Source of the DNA: Neurospora tetrasperma FGSC 2508
Taxonomy: Eukaryota; Ascomycota; Sordariomycetes; Sordariales; Sordariaceae
DNA length: 64,000 nt
NCBI RefSeq assembly: GCF_000213175.1
Contig: NW_009799099.1
Span: forward strand, 4,614,364 to 4,678,363
Direction of reading: 5' to 3'
Shown: positions 50,146 to 61,669 of the stretch, piece by piece
How positions within the stretch are numbered: position 1 is the first letter of the stretch
Layout of the letters: each line of letters starts with the position of its first letter
Made by a program: the position numbers and the translations under genes
Notes under the pieces: generated by a model
The model's database searches: none
What the model saw: the letters and a program-made list of their open reading frames with translations, nothing else
Told to the model about the DNA's origin: nothing

Positions 50146-53100
50146 GGCGCAAAACGTTACCTCGTCGGTGTGGTCGTATATTGATGAGAGGAAGAGATTG
50201 GGATGTCCAAATTTTCGAGAGAAAAAAAAATAATTGCCGGCTTAAGCAGATCGGTGGGTGAGCCAGTGAGGAGGTGAAGCAAACTATCGTTCGGCAGTTG
50301 TTCCCGACAAGCCAAGGTTTTGATTTTCCGCAATCGCCGCGCCCCTCTAGTGAAGGGGCGGCAATTCACCACAAGATAATCCGATCACATCGGAATCTTA
50401 AAAGTGAAGAGTGATGATGACTCCTCCCCGTCACTCACATTGTTGCAAGGTTCGTCAATGTTACGATAAGCCCGCACTAGGCTGCCGGGTCGTTTGTGAA
50501 GCTGTCTCCAATACAATCCCCAATTGAGATACTACGCGTGAGCTGATTGGTCAATTTCCACCATTGGAGAGGATTACTAAGATGATGGGTTCATTCGTGC
50601 GAATGGACCGTTCCATCGAAGCGGGTGAGGAACATAAGTCGATATACTCAAAATGGTCAGATCTGACCAGTTCTTTTTGCTACGTAGGCTCGGGGTGCGT
50701 TGATTTGATGGCACGCTGACGTTGAATGATGAAGGGTTCAATCACACTCCTTGGAGATGATAGGGGAGTTGAGCTTTTCGGTTTTACTGAAAAGTCATCT
50801 AGATAGTTCAAGTCTCTACCTCTCTTCTGGCTGGCTTAAAAAAAAGCCCAGAGTTCTGGAGGAAGCGTTCCCTGGGCGTGACACTCGCAATGAGCAGATC
50901 AAATACATGTCAGGACTGTGAGCTTAAAAGACGACTGAGGGGGTTTAGCAAATGCAGGCTAGGCTATGCGGTAAAAGTTTGCGTCTGAGCATGATACATG
51001 GAATTGGGGGTGAGCGGGTTAAGCTACTTCTTTCGAGCCTCAGCAGAGCTTTATGATGTGGTTTCGGTCCTATAAGAGCTCGACGAAGACAACGTAGAGC
51101 GGACTTAGCAATAGATTGAGGATAGTTGTGTAGTGGCAGAGACTATTAGAGCCGGTGCGCCTGGAGGTAGTAGAGGACAAAACAAACTCGGATATCGACG
51201 TCTTTCGGATCATCCGTGGCATACGACACCGCAACCAGCTCTCAAGCCAAGATCCAGGTGTGATACATGTTTGGATCCATGGGTTAGATTGGCACCTGAT
51301 CAACTTGGTTGACTATGCTGCATAGTCGAGTCCAGCAGCGAAAAGGGCAGAGAACTGGGGATTTTGGACACGCCCATAGGACGTTTCGTGGCCAGAGCTC
51401 GAGAAGGTTGATCAAATCCCAGCATTATGGCTGTTGGCATTTTTGCGTGTCGTGGTCGTGGTTGTTGTTGACGCTGCCACGCGAGGCTTTGGCCGGTGAC
51501 CTGTCATATCTTTGTGGGCCTACAAGTATTCAGTTTCTGCCCAACTTCAAAACATGATGTTTGGCCTAGCACCAACTATCTCTGCTGAGTGTTTGCGTCG
51601 CCATCTGACACCGCTAGATCTGACCTTGGATAGTCAGACGCTTATACTTCCCGACTGTTGAATGGCACGACCGTAGCCTGTCTTACTGTCTCGTTCCCAT
51701 CTGGCTGTCACGGTCGCAAAGGTGGCCACAGGATCCGTACTGCCCACTAATGCCAACACGAAGGTCATCTAACCTCCACACCCCGAAACAAGTGACGATC
51801 TGGGTCCCATTCATCTGTCAGATTTGGGGCTTAGTGCGCTGATGACGGGGATGATCATCAAGATGATTCGAATGGCCTGGGACTTTCAGAGGAGAGGAAG
51901 ATGAACTATATTGGGTTAGGTTAGCTGTGAGATGGCAAGATTTGAGGAGTAGGGCAGAGATAAGGTAGTAGTTCCGAGATTGCTACAGTAGGTGGTAGTG
52001 GCATCCACCATATTCCTCCATCCGTTTAGATGCGGCTCGGGTTGTTGATGGCGTTGCTGATTTCCACTTGGTGCCTTTATTCATCGCAGAGCCGCAACTG
52101 CTCTCACAACAGGGATCAAGGGTGACGAAATGAGCAGTGTCCGGCCCGAACAAGTCAAGTGTCGTTGTACTTATGGCCGAGAGATTTGATCAAGTGCGAC
52201 TGGAGTTGCAATTCGTGGTACCACCTGACGCCAGCGTGTGTTCCCCAGTCACCACCGTTGCAGGGGCTCGAGGCGGTCCCTTCTTGGGCTTGGAGTAACA
52301 TGAAGTGATTAAAGCGGCTCTGTCGTGTTGTGGTACGATAGATGGTCGGTTCTTTCCCCAAGGTCGAGGTAATGTATGTAGAGGTAAGTAGCGTAAATGG
52401 GAAATTGAAGGGAGTGAGGCACAACGGATGTGAAATGATCAAGTTCCATGGGAGAAAGAAAGAAAGAAAGAAAGAAAGAACGAGGAGATTGGGGTTGCTG
52501 CAGTGTAATTGGAAGGGAGGTGCGGGGTTCCACTTGGCAAGAAAGGGTAAAGCTGAGGCTCAAGATAAGGAGTACCCGGCGCACTGTTGAAAAGTGACTA
52601 AAAACCAACTGTTGCGCCTATTTTAGGCGGATAGTTAGTGTACTCGCTAGCAGCCCCACTTTTTACTGCTTTACCAACACCCATGCGATACCGTTACGTA
52701 CCTGCACCAAACGGTCACCTTTTTACAAGGTCCGAGTCAACAACGACGGGGAGACTCCGTCCCCTGGAACTGACCCGATCTAAACCCAGCAACTCGTGCT
52801 CCCTTGTACTCACTCAGTGTTTTTCCATCTTTCCTCTTTGGTTGCCGCAATCACTAGGAGGTATTTTCAGCCCTGCTCAGCAGAGCCGCTACCTAGACCA
52901 TGGAAACACCATGTAAACCATCCATGATGTTGTCCTGAGGCACCTGCCCTGGGGCCATAGTGCCTTTGGACAGCCCGTCAGCTGTCAACAACCTTCGCGA
53001 CCATGGTCTCGTCATCAGTCTCGTCAGAAACATCAGACAGTGAGTCCCCATTCCACCTCGCGCACATAGGTTACCAGGATACATGCCAACTGACATGTGG

Positions 53101-53581
53101 GAATCTCAGGGGGAAATGCTAGGTAGTAGCCATCGTTGAGAAATTGATGTCGTGTGGTCAACGAACGGCCTGGGAGCGGAGTCGGGGTCCCGAGAGCTCC
53201 TTCCAAAGGGACGCTTCCAAAATGTAAAACCAGCCGACAAACCTCTCGGCAGGTGTCAGGTCCCATCACCCTCACTCCTCGCTCGCTTCCACTTGCTTGA
53301 CATTGTTTGCTGGGAAAGGTCAAACACCGCCGAGACAGCTGAGGTATAAGTGCTCTTTGGCTTGCCTCTTGACGAACTGCTCGTCTTCCGTGCAGCGTCA
53401 CCACTGGACTCTGGCCATATCCCTTTCTCTCAGACTTAAATTCATGCCATTCGTTCTCAGCTTGGTTTGCTTTCCTTTATCCAAAGTCCCAATTTTTTCT
53501 GGAATACCTACTCATTGCATACGCCCGTTGGGGACTTCAAGGTCTCGCCAGCACATTGTTGGGAACATATATTGCAACATC
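50146..53581. other. 3.4-kb intergenic region
   Basis: No gene supported on either strand. It contains an AAAG microsatellite (52452-52480). The left end is the promoter of the MOSC-reductase gene and the right end is the promoter/5' UTR of the F-box gene. Confidence 0.5.
52452..52480. repeat. (AAAG)n microsatellite
   Basis: About seven AAAG units without interruption. Confidence 0.9.
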
Positions 53582-55806
53582 ATGTCACTGCTTAAGCTGC
53601 CGTACGAGATGGTCAGCTATGTGCTGGACGAGCTCGACCTAGACGATGTTTGGCAACTGAGTCTCACCTGCAGACATCTGAGGTCTCTAGTGACAGAATC
53701 GAACATAGCAAAACGACTGCTTGAGGTTCGTCTCGCCAACTGGTTACCCTATCTGTTCGTCTGTAGACTGAGCTGACTTTCATGCCCACGGCACAGAGCA
53801 AAGCACCGGCAGCGACAGAGACTCAAAACGCCCGCGTTACCAAAAACTATGCCCACGAACTTCGACGCTTACTGAAGCGCCGCCAGTCCATCTCCTCGGT
53901 CACCCCCTATTTGGCTGCTGTCGTTGGCTTTGGCGAGGACTGGATATATCAAAATGGCGTGCTCTGTTATATCCGACAGGGCCAACTTCGAATATTGAAC
54001 CTCCATGGGTCCGCAGCCGACGAAGTCGTTGTCGACATTCGATTCCTTCTTGATGAAGCGATCCCCGAGTCTCGCAAGATACGCAATTATCGCCTTCGGC
54101 CTCTCAACGTTTCGAATAACATCGTCTCCTGTTTATACTACTATAAGAAGCCCTATTCAAATGAAGATCATTTTGCCTCGTTCCCTACTACGGGTTCGCT
54201 CGTTGTCTTCAGTGCTCAGGCCCACAAAATCCTTACTGCGCGACGTCTAGTGGGCCTCGAACCTAACAGGGTCGTGGTACGAAACAATGACGAGACCCTA
54301 TTTATCGTCAGAAGATCTCACTATTATAGAGGACGAGTGGTAGTGTGGAACGCTTACAACATTCCAGCCAACACATGGCACCCCGCTACTCATTTGCGCT
54401 ATTATCCCTTCAACTTTCAGCCATTTGAGATAGGCATTACCCAGTGCTTCGAAATATTCAATGGTCACATTTACTCGCTTTCGAATTACAGCGAGCTCGA
54501 AGAGGAGGAAGCCGATTGGGTCTCGCCTTATCATTGCCTAAGAATTCCTTTGTCTTTCAATGGTATGTCCAAACTCAAACCCGACGGGCTGTTGCGGAGA
54601 AATCATTTGGACGGGCCAATGGACCACAGGTGGACGTTTATGAAAATGTTCAAAGATGAAGCAACGGGTGAGATCAAGGTCGTGGAGTCGCGAAAAGAAT
54701 GGATCAAAGGGAGCTCATCCACGACACGTACTTACTATACAACTACGATCAAATGGCCTAGCGAGAATGACAGTCACTCGATATCCGACTCCAATGAAGG
54801 TGGCCTCGATGGAAGCAATACCAATGGAAACAACTTCGGTGAAAATAGCTCAAGCCCAGGTGGCCAGGGTAATTCAGGCAACGAATCTGACCAAAGTAAC
54901 GCTGAAGTTCAACCAGATAATGGCAGCCCAGAACCTGGCGACTCAGAATCAAATCATCAACGATGTGACAGGCCACCTAGAATCCTACCTCCCCGGGACC
55001 CTCGAGATGTGCATCCTGGGGATGACAGCTCTAAAGGACCGGTATTCCTTCGCAATAAATGCCCGATTCTGTCATATCATCCGTCTTGCCAAACGTTTCT
55101 TGACCTAGTGGACGACCCATCACCCTCGAATCCGGGCAAGCAGCGGATGCGCATCCGTGGAGGTACGCGACATCGCCGAAGGCCGGAAGAAATTGACGAT
55201 TGGAGCCGCTGTCCGAAAGCAAAAAGTTCATCATCAGTTGCGGAGACACACTTCGAGGAAGTATACAAAATGTACAAACACGAAGAACCCATTTCTTGGC
55301 CACCCAATCAGGACCTCGAATCACCCAACCCAGCTTTAGCTCAACTCTACGAAATCCTCAGCCCACCGAACTACGTGGGCGAAATCACTGGCGATTGGGA
55401 CGAGCGTTCGTTTGTGTATGCTGCGGGTGGGTCTGGCGGCAGTAAGCAAAAGGCTCTTGTGTTCATCTCCTTTGACCCGTCCATTTCACTCGCGGGAACT
55501 TTGCCATACCCAGGTCCTATGGTGTTTGGTCGACCTCAATCACTCGATACAACCGGTTCGAGAACTACTGCGAGTGACAACTCTACCGCTCATCAGAACC
55601 ATGGCGATGGAGTAAGAAGGGGCAGGCAGTTAGGAAGGGCAAGGCAAACTCCAAGGGGGAGGCAGACGGCAAAGAAGAGGCAGACGGAAAAAAACGCACC
55701 GACGGAGGCAACACAGGTGCATGGTACCAAGACTGATGCTTCCTGGTGCACCATTGAACCAGCACAGTATCAGACCATCCGAAAGGGATTTCATTTCTGC
55801 CTCTGA
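53582..55806 (+). CDS. F-box domain protein
   Basis: 717 aa in two exons, 53582-53725 and 53797-55806, with a 71-nt phase-0 intron (GTTCGT donor, CTGAC branch point, CACAG acceptor). The N-terminus LLKLPYEMVSYVLDELDLDD, then WQLSLTCRHLRSLV, is an F-box, the Skp1-binding part of SCF ubiquitin ligases. The C-terminal body has repeated short beta-like segments (VLCYIRQGQLRILNLHG, TGSLVVFSAQAHKILTARRL, RVVVWNAYNI, EIFNGHIYSLSNY), which fits a propeller-like substrate region, though I cannot name the fold. A Q/N/G/S/P-rich disordered stretch covers about 335-430. Near the C-terminus is a very basic run with repeated RGRQ/GRARQ units before the end. Substrate unknown. ATG 53582 directly precedes the F-box. 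Confidence 0.8.
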
Positions 55807-58256
55807 GACAGACAGACGGGCACAGGTTAGGACCACACATGAAGACCGGGCTGTAATGCATCAATGGTATGGTATGGTTTGACAGAAAACCATATACTCG
55901 GTGTGTAACAACAAATAGCAGTTTTTGCTATTGCTAGCGAACAAAATCAATAGCGACTCATATCACATCAGCCGCAGATCCATTGCTCTGGAATGTTTTA
56001 TGCGTCCATCACAGATAATGATTCAGACCGGCTCGCTCATCATCGATACTTACAACACAGCAGTCAGACTTAGTGTATTGATATCCCCCGGTTGTTCATG
56101 AAGAAATATGTCCGATACTTTTCGGGGGGTCTCCTCTAAGCAAGGCTGCCGGGGTTTTCTACACAAACTCGTCACCGCATGTGGTGGCTTGAGAAGATAC
56201 TGTCGAGCCTGACTTCAGGTAGATCAATGCATCTTTGGATACACAACAGGTACGTTCTCCCGGTCTTCTAGACTCGGTTAGAGGCCTGCGGCCAGGTGGT
56301 TAGCCTTGGCTGTTCCTACCCTACATCAAGCCATTACCATTTTGATCCAAGCCATCTATGTAGCAGCGAATCACTCCCTACACCCTCTTTCGTTGACGTT
56401 ACAGCCGTGAACCAACATTGAGGTGAGTGGGCTCGGATAACAGAGCCTCATCACATCCACCCCGCTTTCTCGGGTGATCATCTGCGGGTTCTTGTGAATT
56501 TAGCTACACCTTAGTTCTTACAGCTGACATGAGGCATTGAGATACCGTGGAATATGCATGGCGATCCTAGATTACACATTAAAGCGAAGATAATTGTTCA
56601 TTTGTCTATTCAGTCTAAGCGAATCAAAGACATTCCGACAGTTGATGCATTGATTTACATATAACGTTTTACCCAAGGCATATATACACCTCCATCCACA
56701 CCCAAGTTCGAACCCTTCGCGGATTGGGCGACTGAAACAACGTTCCCGCAACTTCGAGATCGTAGCCTGGTCTTGGGAAATTGATATCATGCGATTTGGG
56801 GGTCCAGACTGCTCCAGATCTCCATCTTTGACAGATCAACAATGGAAATACGCCTTGTCAAAAAGGAATGACAACAAATCAAGACACCACACTAGATCTA
56901 GATAGCAATTTCACTTCGAGATCTGCATTGGAATATCCGCTTAAGAACGAAGCTAGACACCCAAAGCATGAATGGCTTACATGACCAACAGAACAGAAAA
57001 ACATTAGGCTTCCAATATGGCTTGATATTTCGTCATACCGCCCTCAACAACACAACATTGGAAAATACCAGCAAACTTAGCTCCAGCAGCTATCATCAAC
57101 AACAAAACCCCAAGCCGACGTTTACCGTTCGATGTCGTACAAGGCTCCGGCGGGGTATTAAAATAATACAATGTTCACTACCGTTCGCTCCAATACCCTC
57201 CCTTCGATCGTCAGGGGTTAAACACTTCCTATTGGCTCTCTCCCCGGTATTCTTGGCTATTGAGGCTCATTCATCAGTTGAGGTGATTGATGATGGATCG
57301 TTTTTTTACGTTATCACGTCCTACACTACAGACAGACAGGGGTGGAGAGAGGCTCTAAGAGCCTCAAATGTGCAATCTGCATAAACAAATGCGAATGCGA
57401 AAATGGAGATGCAGAAAGGGACTGAAATGAAATGCGGCGTGGGAGTGGATTGCCTAGTTGGGGAAAGAGACCGAGAAGAGAAGGAAAGTATGTGTGAGAG
57501 AGAGAGGGAGAGAGGGAGAGTGATGGTGTCTGACGCCGCGGTAATGTGCAAGGTGGGGAGCACTCAGCTGAGAGAAGAATTTGGGTTTGGGAGTGTAAAT
57601 TGTCCATTGAGTAGGGAAATAGAAACTGGATATTTTGTTTGGAGAATTGAACTGGGAGAACTGAAGCGGGTGGTGAGGACATGGGGATGATAGTGTTGTT
57701 GACAAAAAAAACCGAGGGGGAAAAAAGGGAGGGTTGCGGTTCTCGAGCTCCATGCAATCAGCAAGCGCTAGAGGACGAGAGGAGGTGGTTCAGCTCGATG
57801 ATATGAGAAAAGACGGTGACTCTCATGCCAACTGAGCAGGAGCGGGCTTTTTGTGAGCCGAATTGATGGGATTTTATGAAGATTTTAGAGGTACAGTTGC
57901 CTATCTCCCTACCTACTAGACGGGTGGGAGGAGCAAACGAGGCATTGCGAGGTACGGTAGACTCTTTTTTTTTGTCTATCCGTCCATTGTATCATTGACT
58001 CGGGGGGTGTTGTTGCTGTAGGGCGGTGAGAACCACTTGTTGGACATTGAAGAAGCATCTGGTGAATATCAACTTTGAATATTTTCGGTGGCATCGGGTG
58101 AAGTTTGAAGTCTCCAGGGAAGGAAACAAAGTGGGTGAAGATGGCAAGCAAACACATTCGAAGTGGCTCGGCCACTCACACACCGCTCGTCTTCCGTAAT
58201 CCAGCGTTGACGCATTCAGGTGAGTACTCGGTGTCTCCTTGGGCCTTTGTATGCCA
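55807..58256. other. 2.4-kb intergenic between convergent genes
   Basis: No gene supported. A GA-rich low-complexity run lies at 57495-57520. The region should hold two 3' UTRs. Short frames near 57 kb have no recognisable domain. Confidence 0.5.
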
Positions 58257-59588
58257 TTAGACTCTTCGAACCCCTCCCCATCCATTTACGGGTTTACCAC
58301 CTCCTCCAGGCCCCTTCATGTCCCTTGCTGGAGCTTTCGTAGCATTACGCTGCCCCTGGCCACCAGGCACCTGCCTCTTCACATCCTTCGTTTCAGCAGC
58401 TTTCGTAACCTCAACCTCCTCATGACGAGGCAGCTCCCCCTTCGCCATATACCCTTCCAGCTTCCACAACTTCATCTGCAGCTCCGTCGTTGCCTCCCTC
58501 CCTACCGCATACAACTGTGCCTGCCTCCAAAATCCCGTCTCCTCATCCATCAACCTCTTCAACTCCTCCTCCCCAAGTAGCACCGTAGCATCATAAACAG
58601 GTAGTTTAGTACTATACCGCTCTCCCTTGATCTCCAAAGTCGACACCCTCATCGGGGGCTTCGTAACTTTTCCGTTTGTCATTCCCGGCCCTCCACCAAC
58701 ATAAACCAACGCACCTCTTAATTTCCTCTCCCTCGCCTCTTCATAACCCCCCCTCAACGGGGTCAAATACTTCCTCCTCAAACTCCCCGTCACTTTCCCC
58801 GTCAGATACAACAACTCATCCACGATTCTCCGTCGCATCATCTTGAGTACCAACGCATCCATATCCTCTCTCCAAACCGCCTTGTTCAACACCTCCGTCA
58901 GCCCCGTCTTATTCGTCGCGTTCCGCCTCAACAGCTTCCGATTTCTTCCAAAATACGGACTGCCTTTTATCGTAAACTCGTGCAACAGCGTCTGATTACT
59001 TAGTGTATACCCTGACGGTCCCAACGCCTGGTCTTTTTGCTTTGCCGGATCAGCAGCAGCAGCGCCGTGCGCCGAAAGATCAGCAGGCACAAACCACGGC
59101 TCGTCTGTCTCGGGGTGGCGGAGGAGATTGAATTTCTGGAGAAAAGGTTTGGGAAGTAAGACGTCGGTGGCGGTGCAGGCGCGGAGAGGTGCGGCGAGAG
59201 CCAAGGCGAAAGGATTGGATTCGAGTAGTTGTGAAAATTTGGAGACGCGTTGACCTGGAGGGCGGGAGGTGGGTTTGCGCTCTTTCCATCGGTTGCGGGA
59301 GGAGTGGTAGGTTGGGTCCATGATGGGACTGAGGGGGAGGGTGAGGCCGGTTTTGGTGTGGACGGATTTGGTGGTGGGGTCGATTTGGTAAGGGCGGGAG
59401 AAGTAGAAGTCGTCAGGGTCGAGGTCGAAGTCTTCAGAATAGTCGTCTTTTCGTGAGGAGGATGGTGATCGTGGTGACTTATTGGAATCGTTATGTGATG
59501 GTGATGAGCGGAGGAGGGAGGTTTGGTGGAGTGAGCGCCGGGATACGGAGGGCCCTGTGGCGCAACATTTTTGTATTGTTGACTTCAT
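58257..59588 (-). CDS. Predicted mitochondrial protein, function not recognised
   Basis: 443 aa, intronless, ATG at 59588. The N-terminus has arginines, serines and no early acidic residues (SRRSLHQTSLLRSS), as in matrix-targeting signals, so import into mitochondria is likely. A serine-rich and acidic linker follows. A conserved-looking core starts near residue 140: TATDVLLPKPFLQKFNLL, EPWFVPADL, then SPYFGRNRKLLRR and MDALVLKMMRRRIVDELLYL. The C-terminal half is charged and ends in a G/K/P-rich tail. Abundant basic residues would suit an RNA- or ribosome-associated role, but that is a guess. It is divergent from clpP, with 358 bp between start codons. Confidence 0.7.
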   Translation of the reverse strand: MKSTIQKCCATGPSVSRRSLHQTSLLRSSPSHNDSNKSPRSPSSSRKDDYSEDFDLDPDDFYFSRPYQIDPTTKSVHTKTGLTLPLSPIMDPTYHSSRNRWKERKPTSRPPGQRVSKFSQLLESNPFALALAAPLRACTATDVLLPKPFLQKFNLLRHPETDEPWFVPADLSAHGAAAADPAKQKDQALGPSGYTLSNQTLLHEFTIKGSPYFGRNRKLLRRNATNKTGLTEVLNKAVWREDMDALVLKMMRRRIVDELLYLTGKVTGSLRRKYLTPLRGGYEEARERKLRGALVYVGGGPGMTNGKVTKPPMRVSTLEIKGERYSTKLPVYDATVLLGEEELKRLMDEETGFWRQAQLYAVGREATTELQMKLWKLEGYMAKGELPRHEEVEVTKAAETKDVKRQVPGGQGQRNATKAPARDMKGPGGGGKPVNGWGGVRRV

Positions 59589-59946
59589 TCTTGACCGTCT
59601 GATTCTCCCATACGCCGTGAAGAGAGAGAAATGGGTGAAGTGTTAGCGAAAATCGCGGATAATCTTCTGGTCGAAAAGTGATGAAGTTCAAGATGGACTT
59701 CGATGAAAGTCCGTGCTCTAGGTCTGCTGTTAGTGCACCCCTGCAAGTGAGCTCTAAGAAACTAGGACGCCCCACATTCGCTGCAAGGGGAGCTCCAGTT
59801 CGTCACTTGCCTGCCTGGAGCTCTGAACATTGACTCCGGACTGTTATCGCAAGCCATTGAAGGTCTCGTCTCTTTACCCAGCCTGGCAAGATTTTCAAAA
59901 CAACGACAGATATTTCGCGATTTAGTGTATCCAGATCCGAAAGATC
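59589..59946. promoter_or_regulatory. Shared divergent promoter region, mitochondrial gene / clpP
   Basis: The 358 bp between the two start codons must hold both promoters and 5' UTRs. I see no clear TATA box; both genes may use TATA-less starts. Confidence 0.45.
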
Positions 59947-60898
59947 ATGAACTCTCCACGAGCGGCAATGCGCATTCTGCGACGGGTTGGCGCGCCCGCG
60001 ACACGCCGATGCTTCTCCCAGTTCACCGGCTCCGGTTCGGGGGCACCTTTGCGGCCCATGGGCAACATCCCCATGCCATACATTACAGAGGTCACAGTAC
60101 GCTTTGAACTCCACCGTTGACTTGTTTCCCTTTGGACTTTGGCTAACTATACAGGCTGGAGGATGGCGAACATGTATGTCTTGTACTAGACCCTTCCGAT
60201 CTCGAGCAGGGCGCTGACCGAATCGCAACGAAGCCGACATCTTCTCGAAACTACTACAAGTACGTCCAGGCCTCACCTTTACACACGTACTATGCGACCA
60301 TGTCTGACCTTCCCAGGAACGTATAGTATGCCTTAATGGCGCGATCGACGATACCACCTCAGCCGCGATAGTTGCCCAGCTCCTCTGGCTAGAATCCGAT
60401 AACCCTGACAAGCCCATCACCATGTACATTAACTCTCCTGGCGGCGAAGTGAGCTCCGGTCTAGCCATCTACGATACCATGACCTACATCAAGTCGCCAG
60501 TCTCAACCGTCTGCGTTGGCGCCGCCGCCTCCATGGCCGCCGTCCTCCTCATCGGCGGTGAGCCCGGGAAGCGGTACGTGCTGCCTCACAGCACGGTCAT
60601 GGTGCACCAACCGCTTGGCGGCACACGCGGCCAGGCATCCGATATCCTCATCTATGCGAACCAGATCCAGAGGATAAGAGAGCAGATCAACAAGATTGTG
60701 CAGTCGCACGTCAACAAGGCGTTTGGCTACGAGAAATACGACCTCGCAGCCATCAGCGATATGATGGAGAGAGACAAGTACCTGACGGCGGAGGAGGCGG
60801 TGGAATTGGGCGTTGTGGACCAAATTCTCGACAGGAGGGTGAAGGATGAGGCGGAGAAGAAGGCAAGGGATGGTGAGACGCCGGCGCCTCAGCCGTGA
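59947..60898 (+). CDS. clpP: Mitochondrial ATP-dependent Clp protease proteolytic subunit
   Basis: 258 aa in four exons: 59947-60096, 60155-60173, 60234-60259 and 60317-60898. Exons 2 and 3 are only 19 and 26 nt. The joins restore PYITEVTAGGWRTSDIFSKL, which matches the ClpP N-terminal region, and the total length is in frame. ClpP forms a double-ring serine protease in the mitochondrial matrix, fed by ClpX. The catalytic triad is visible: S137 in GAAASMAA, H162 in VMVHQPLGG, and D218 in ERDKY. A short insert (KAFGYEKYDL region) between H162 and D218 makes that spacing 56 residues, against 49 in E. coli. The first 30-40 residues (MRILRRVGAPATRRCFS) are a typical matrix-targeting peptide. Start ATG 59947 is the first in frame; an internal ATG seven codons later is an alternative. 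Confidence 0.92.
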
Positions 60899-61669
60899 GC
60901 TCGAGTTCCATATCGTGAGATTCATGGCGGACGCTACATATGTGATGCGCCTTGCCTATCAGAGCAGCATTGAACGAGATTGGCAACGGTCCGGATGTCA
61001 TATCAGTGTCTACGGTCGAATACCGGCCGAAGAATGATGGAGCGAAATGGTGCATGTGCAGAGGCATGGCATTTCCGGGGGGTAATAGCCCAATCTTCCA
61101 GTCCAGTGCCGATGACGGAAGCTTGACATTTAAGAATGTGGGGCCTGAGCCTCATAGCGCATGTGGTGGGACCTGTCGGTCTGAGTAAGAAGTGGACGGT
61201 AAGCCAGATCCAACATGATGGTTTTCTTGAAGCCATTGAAGCCATTGCAGGTTGATATTGCCATGACCATAGAGACGCAATACCCGAATTCTCTTCCAAT
61301 GTTTACTTTTCCTCATTTCTGTGGTTCATCGCAAGCTATTTCCACTTGTCGAGACACGTCACGGCAACTCACTGAAGTAATCAATGACAGAAGCGATCGA
61401 CCAATCACAAAGCTCGTATATCTCACCTCCCCCTGGTCGACATGGGGAGCATGGAAGCTTTTTGCGGGGTGGACTTGGGACTTGGCGGCAAGCCCTGTGA
61501 GTCCTGGACGCCGACTTCGCCCAGGCCGCCCGGAAAAGAATGAGTCGCCTCTGCGGCGGCTGTCCCAAATCTTCCTCTTGACCCTCTTTTTGTTTGTGAT
61601 TCTCTCCCCCTTTGCACCCTTCCCTTCTGCCAGCGATTTCTTGCACGGCAGCTCTCCCCTCCGCACACC
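60899..61669. other. Intergenic, clpP 3' side and dihydroxy-acid dehydratase promoter
   Basis: No gene seen. The last 150 bases before the next ATG are pyrimidine-rich, as in strongly expressed fungal genes. Confidence 0.5.

Noticed and set aside
56690-56760. GTTCGAACCC motif suggesting a tRNA T-loop
   Set aside because: Flanking bases do not form the 5-bp T stem on either strand, and no D-arm or acceptor pairing was found.
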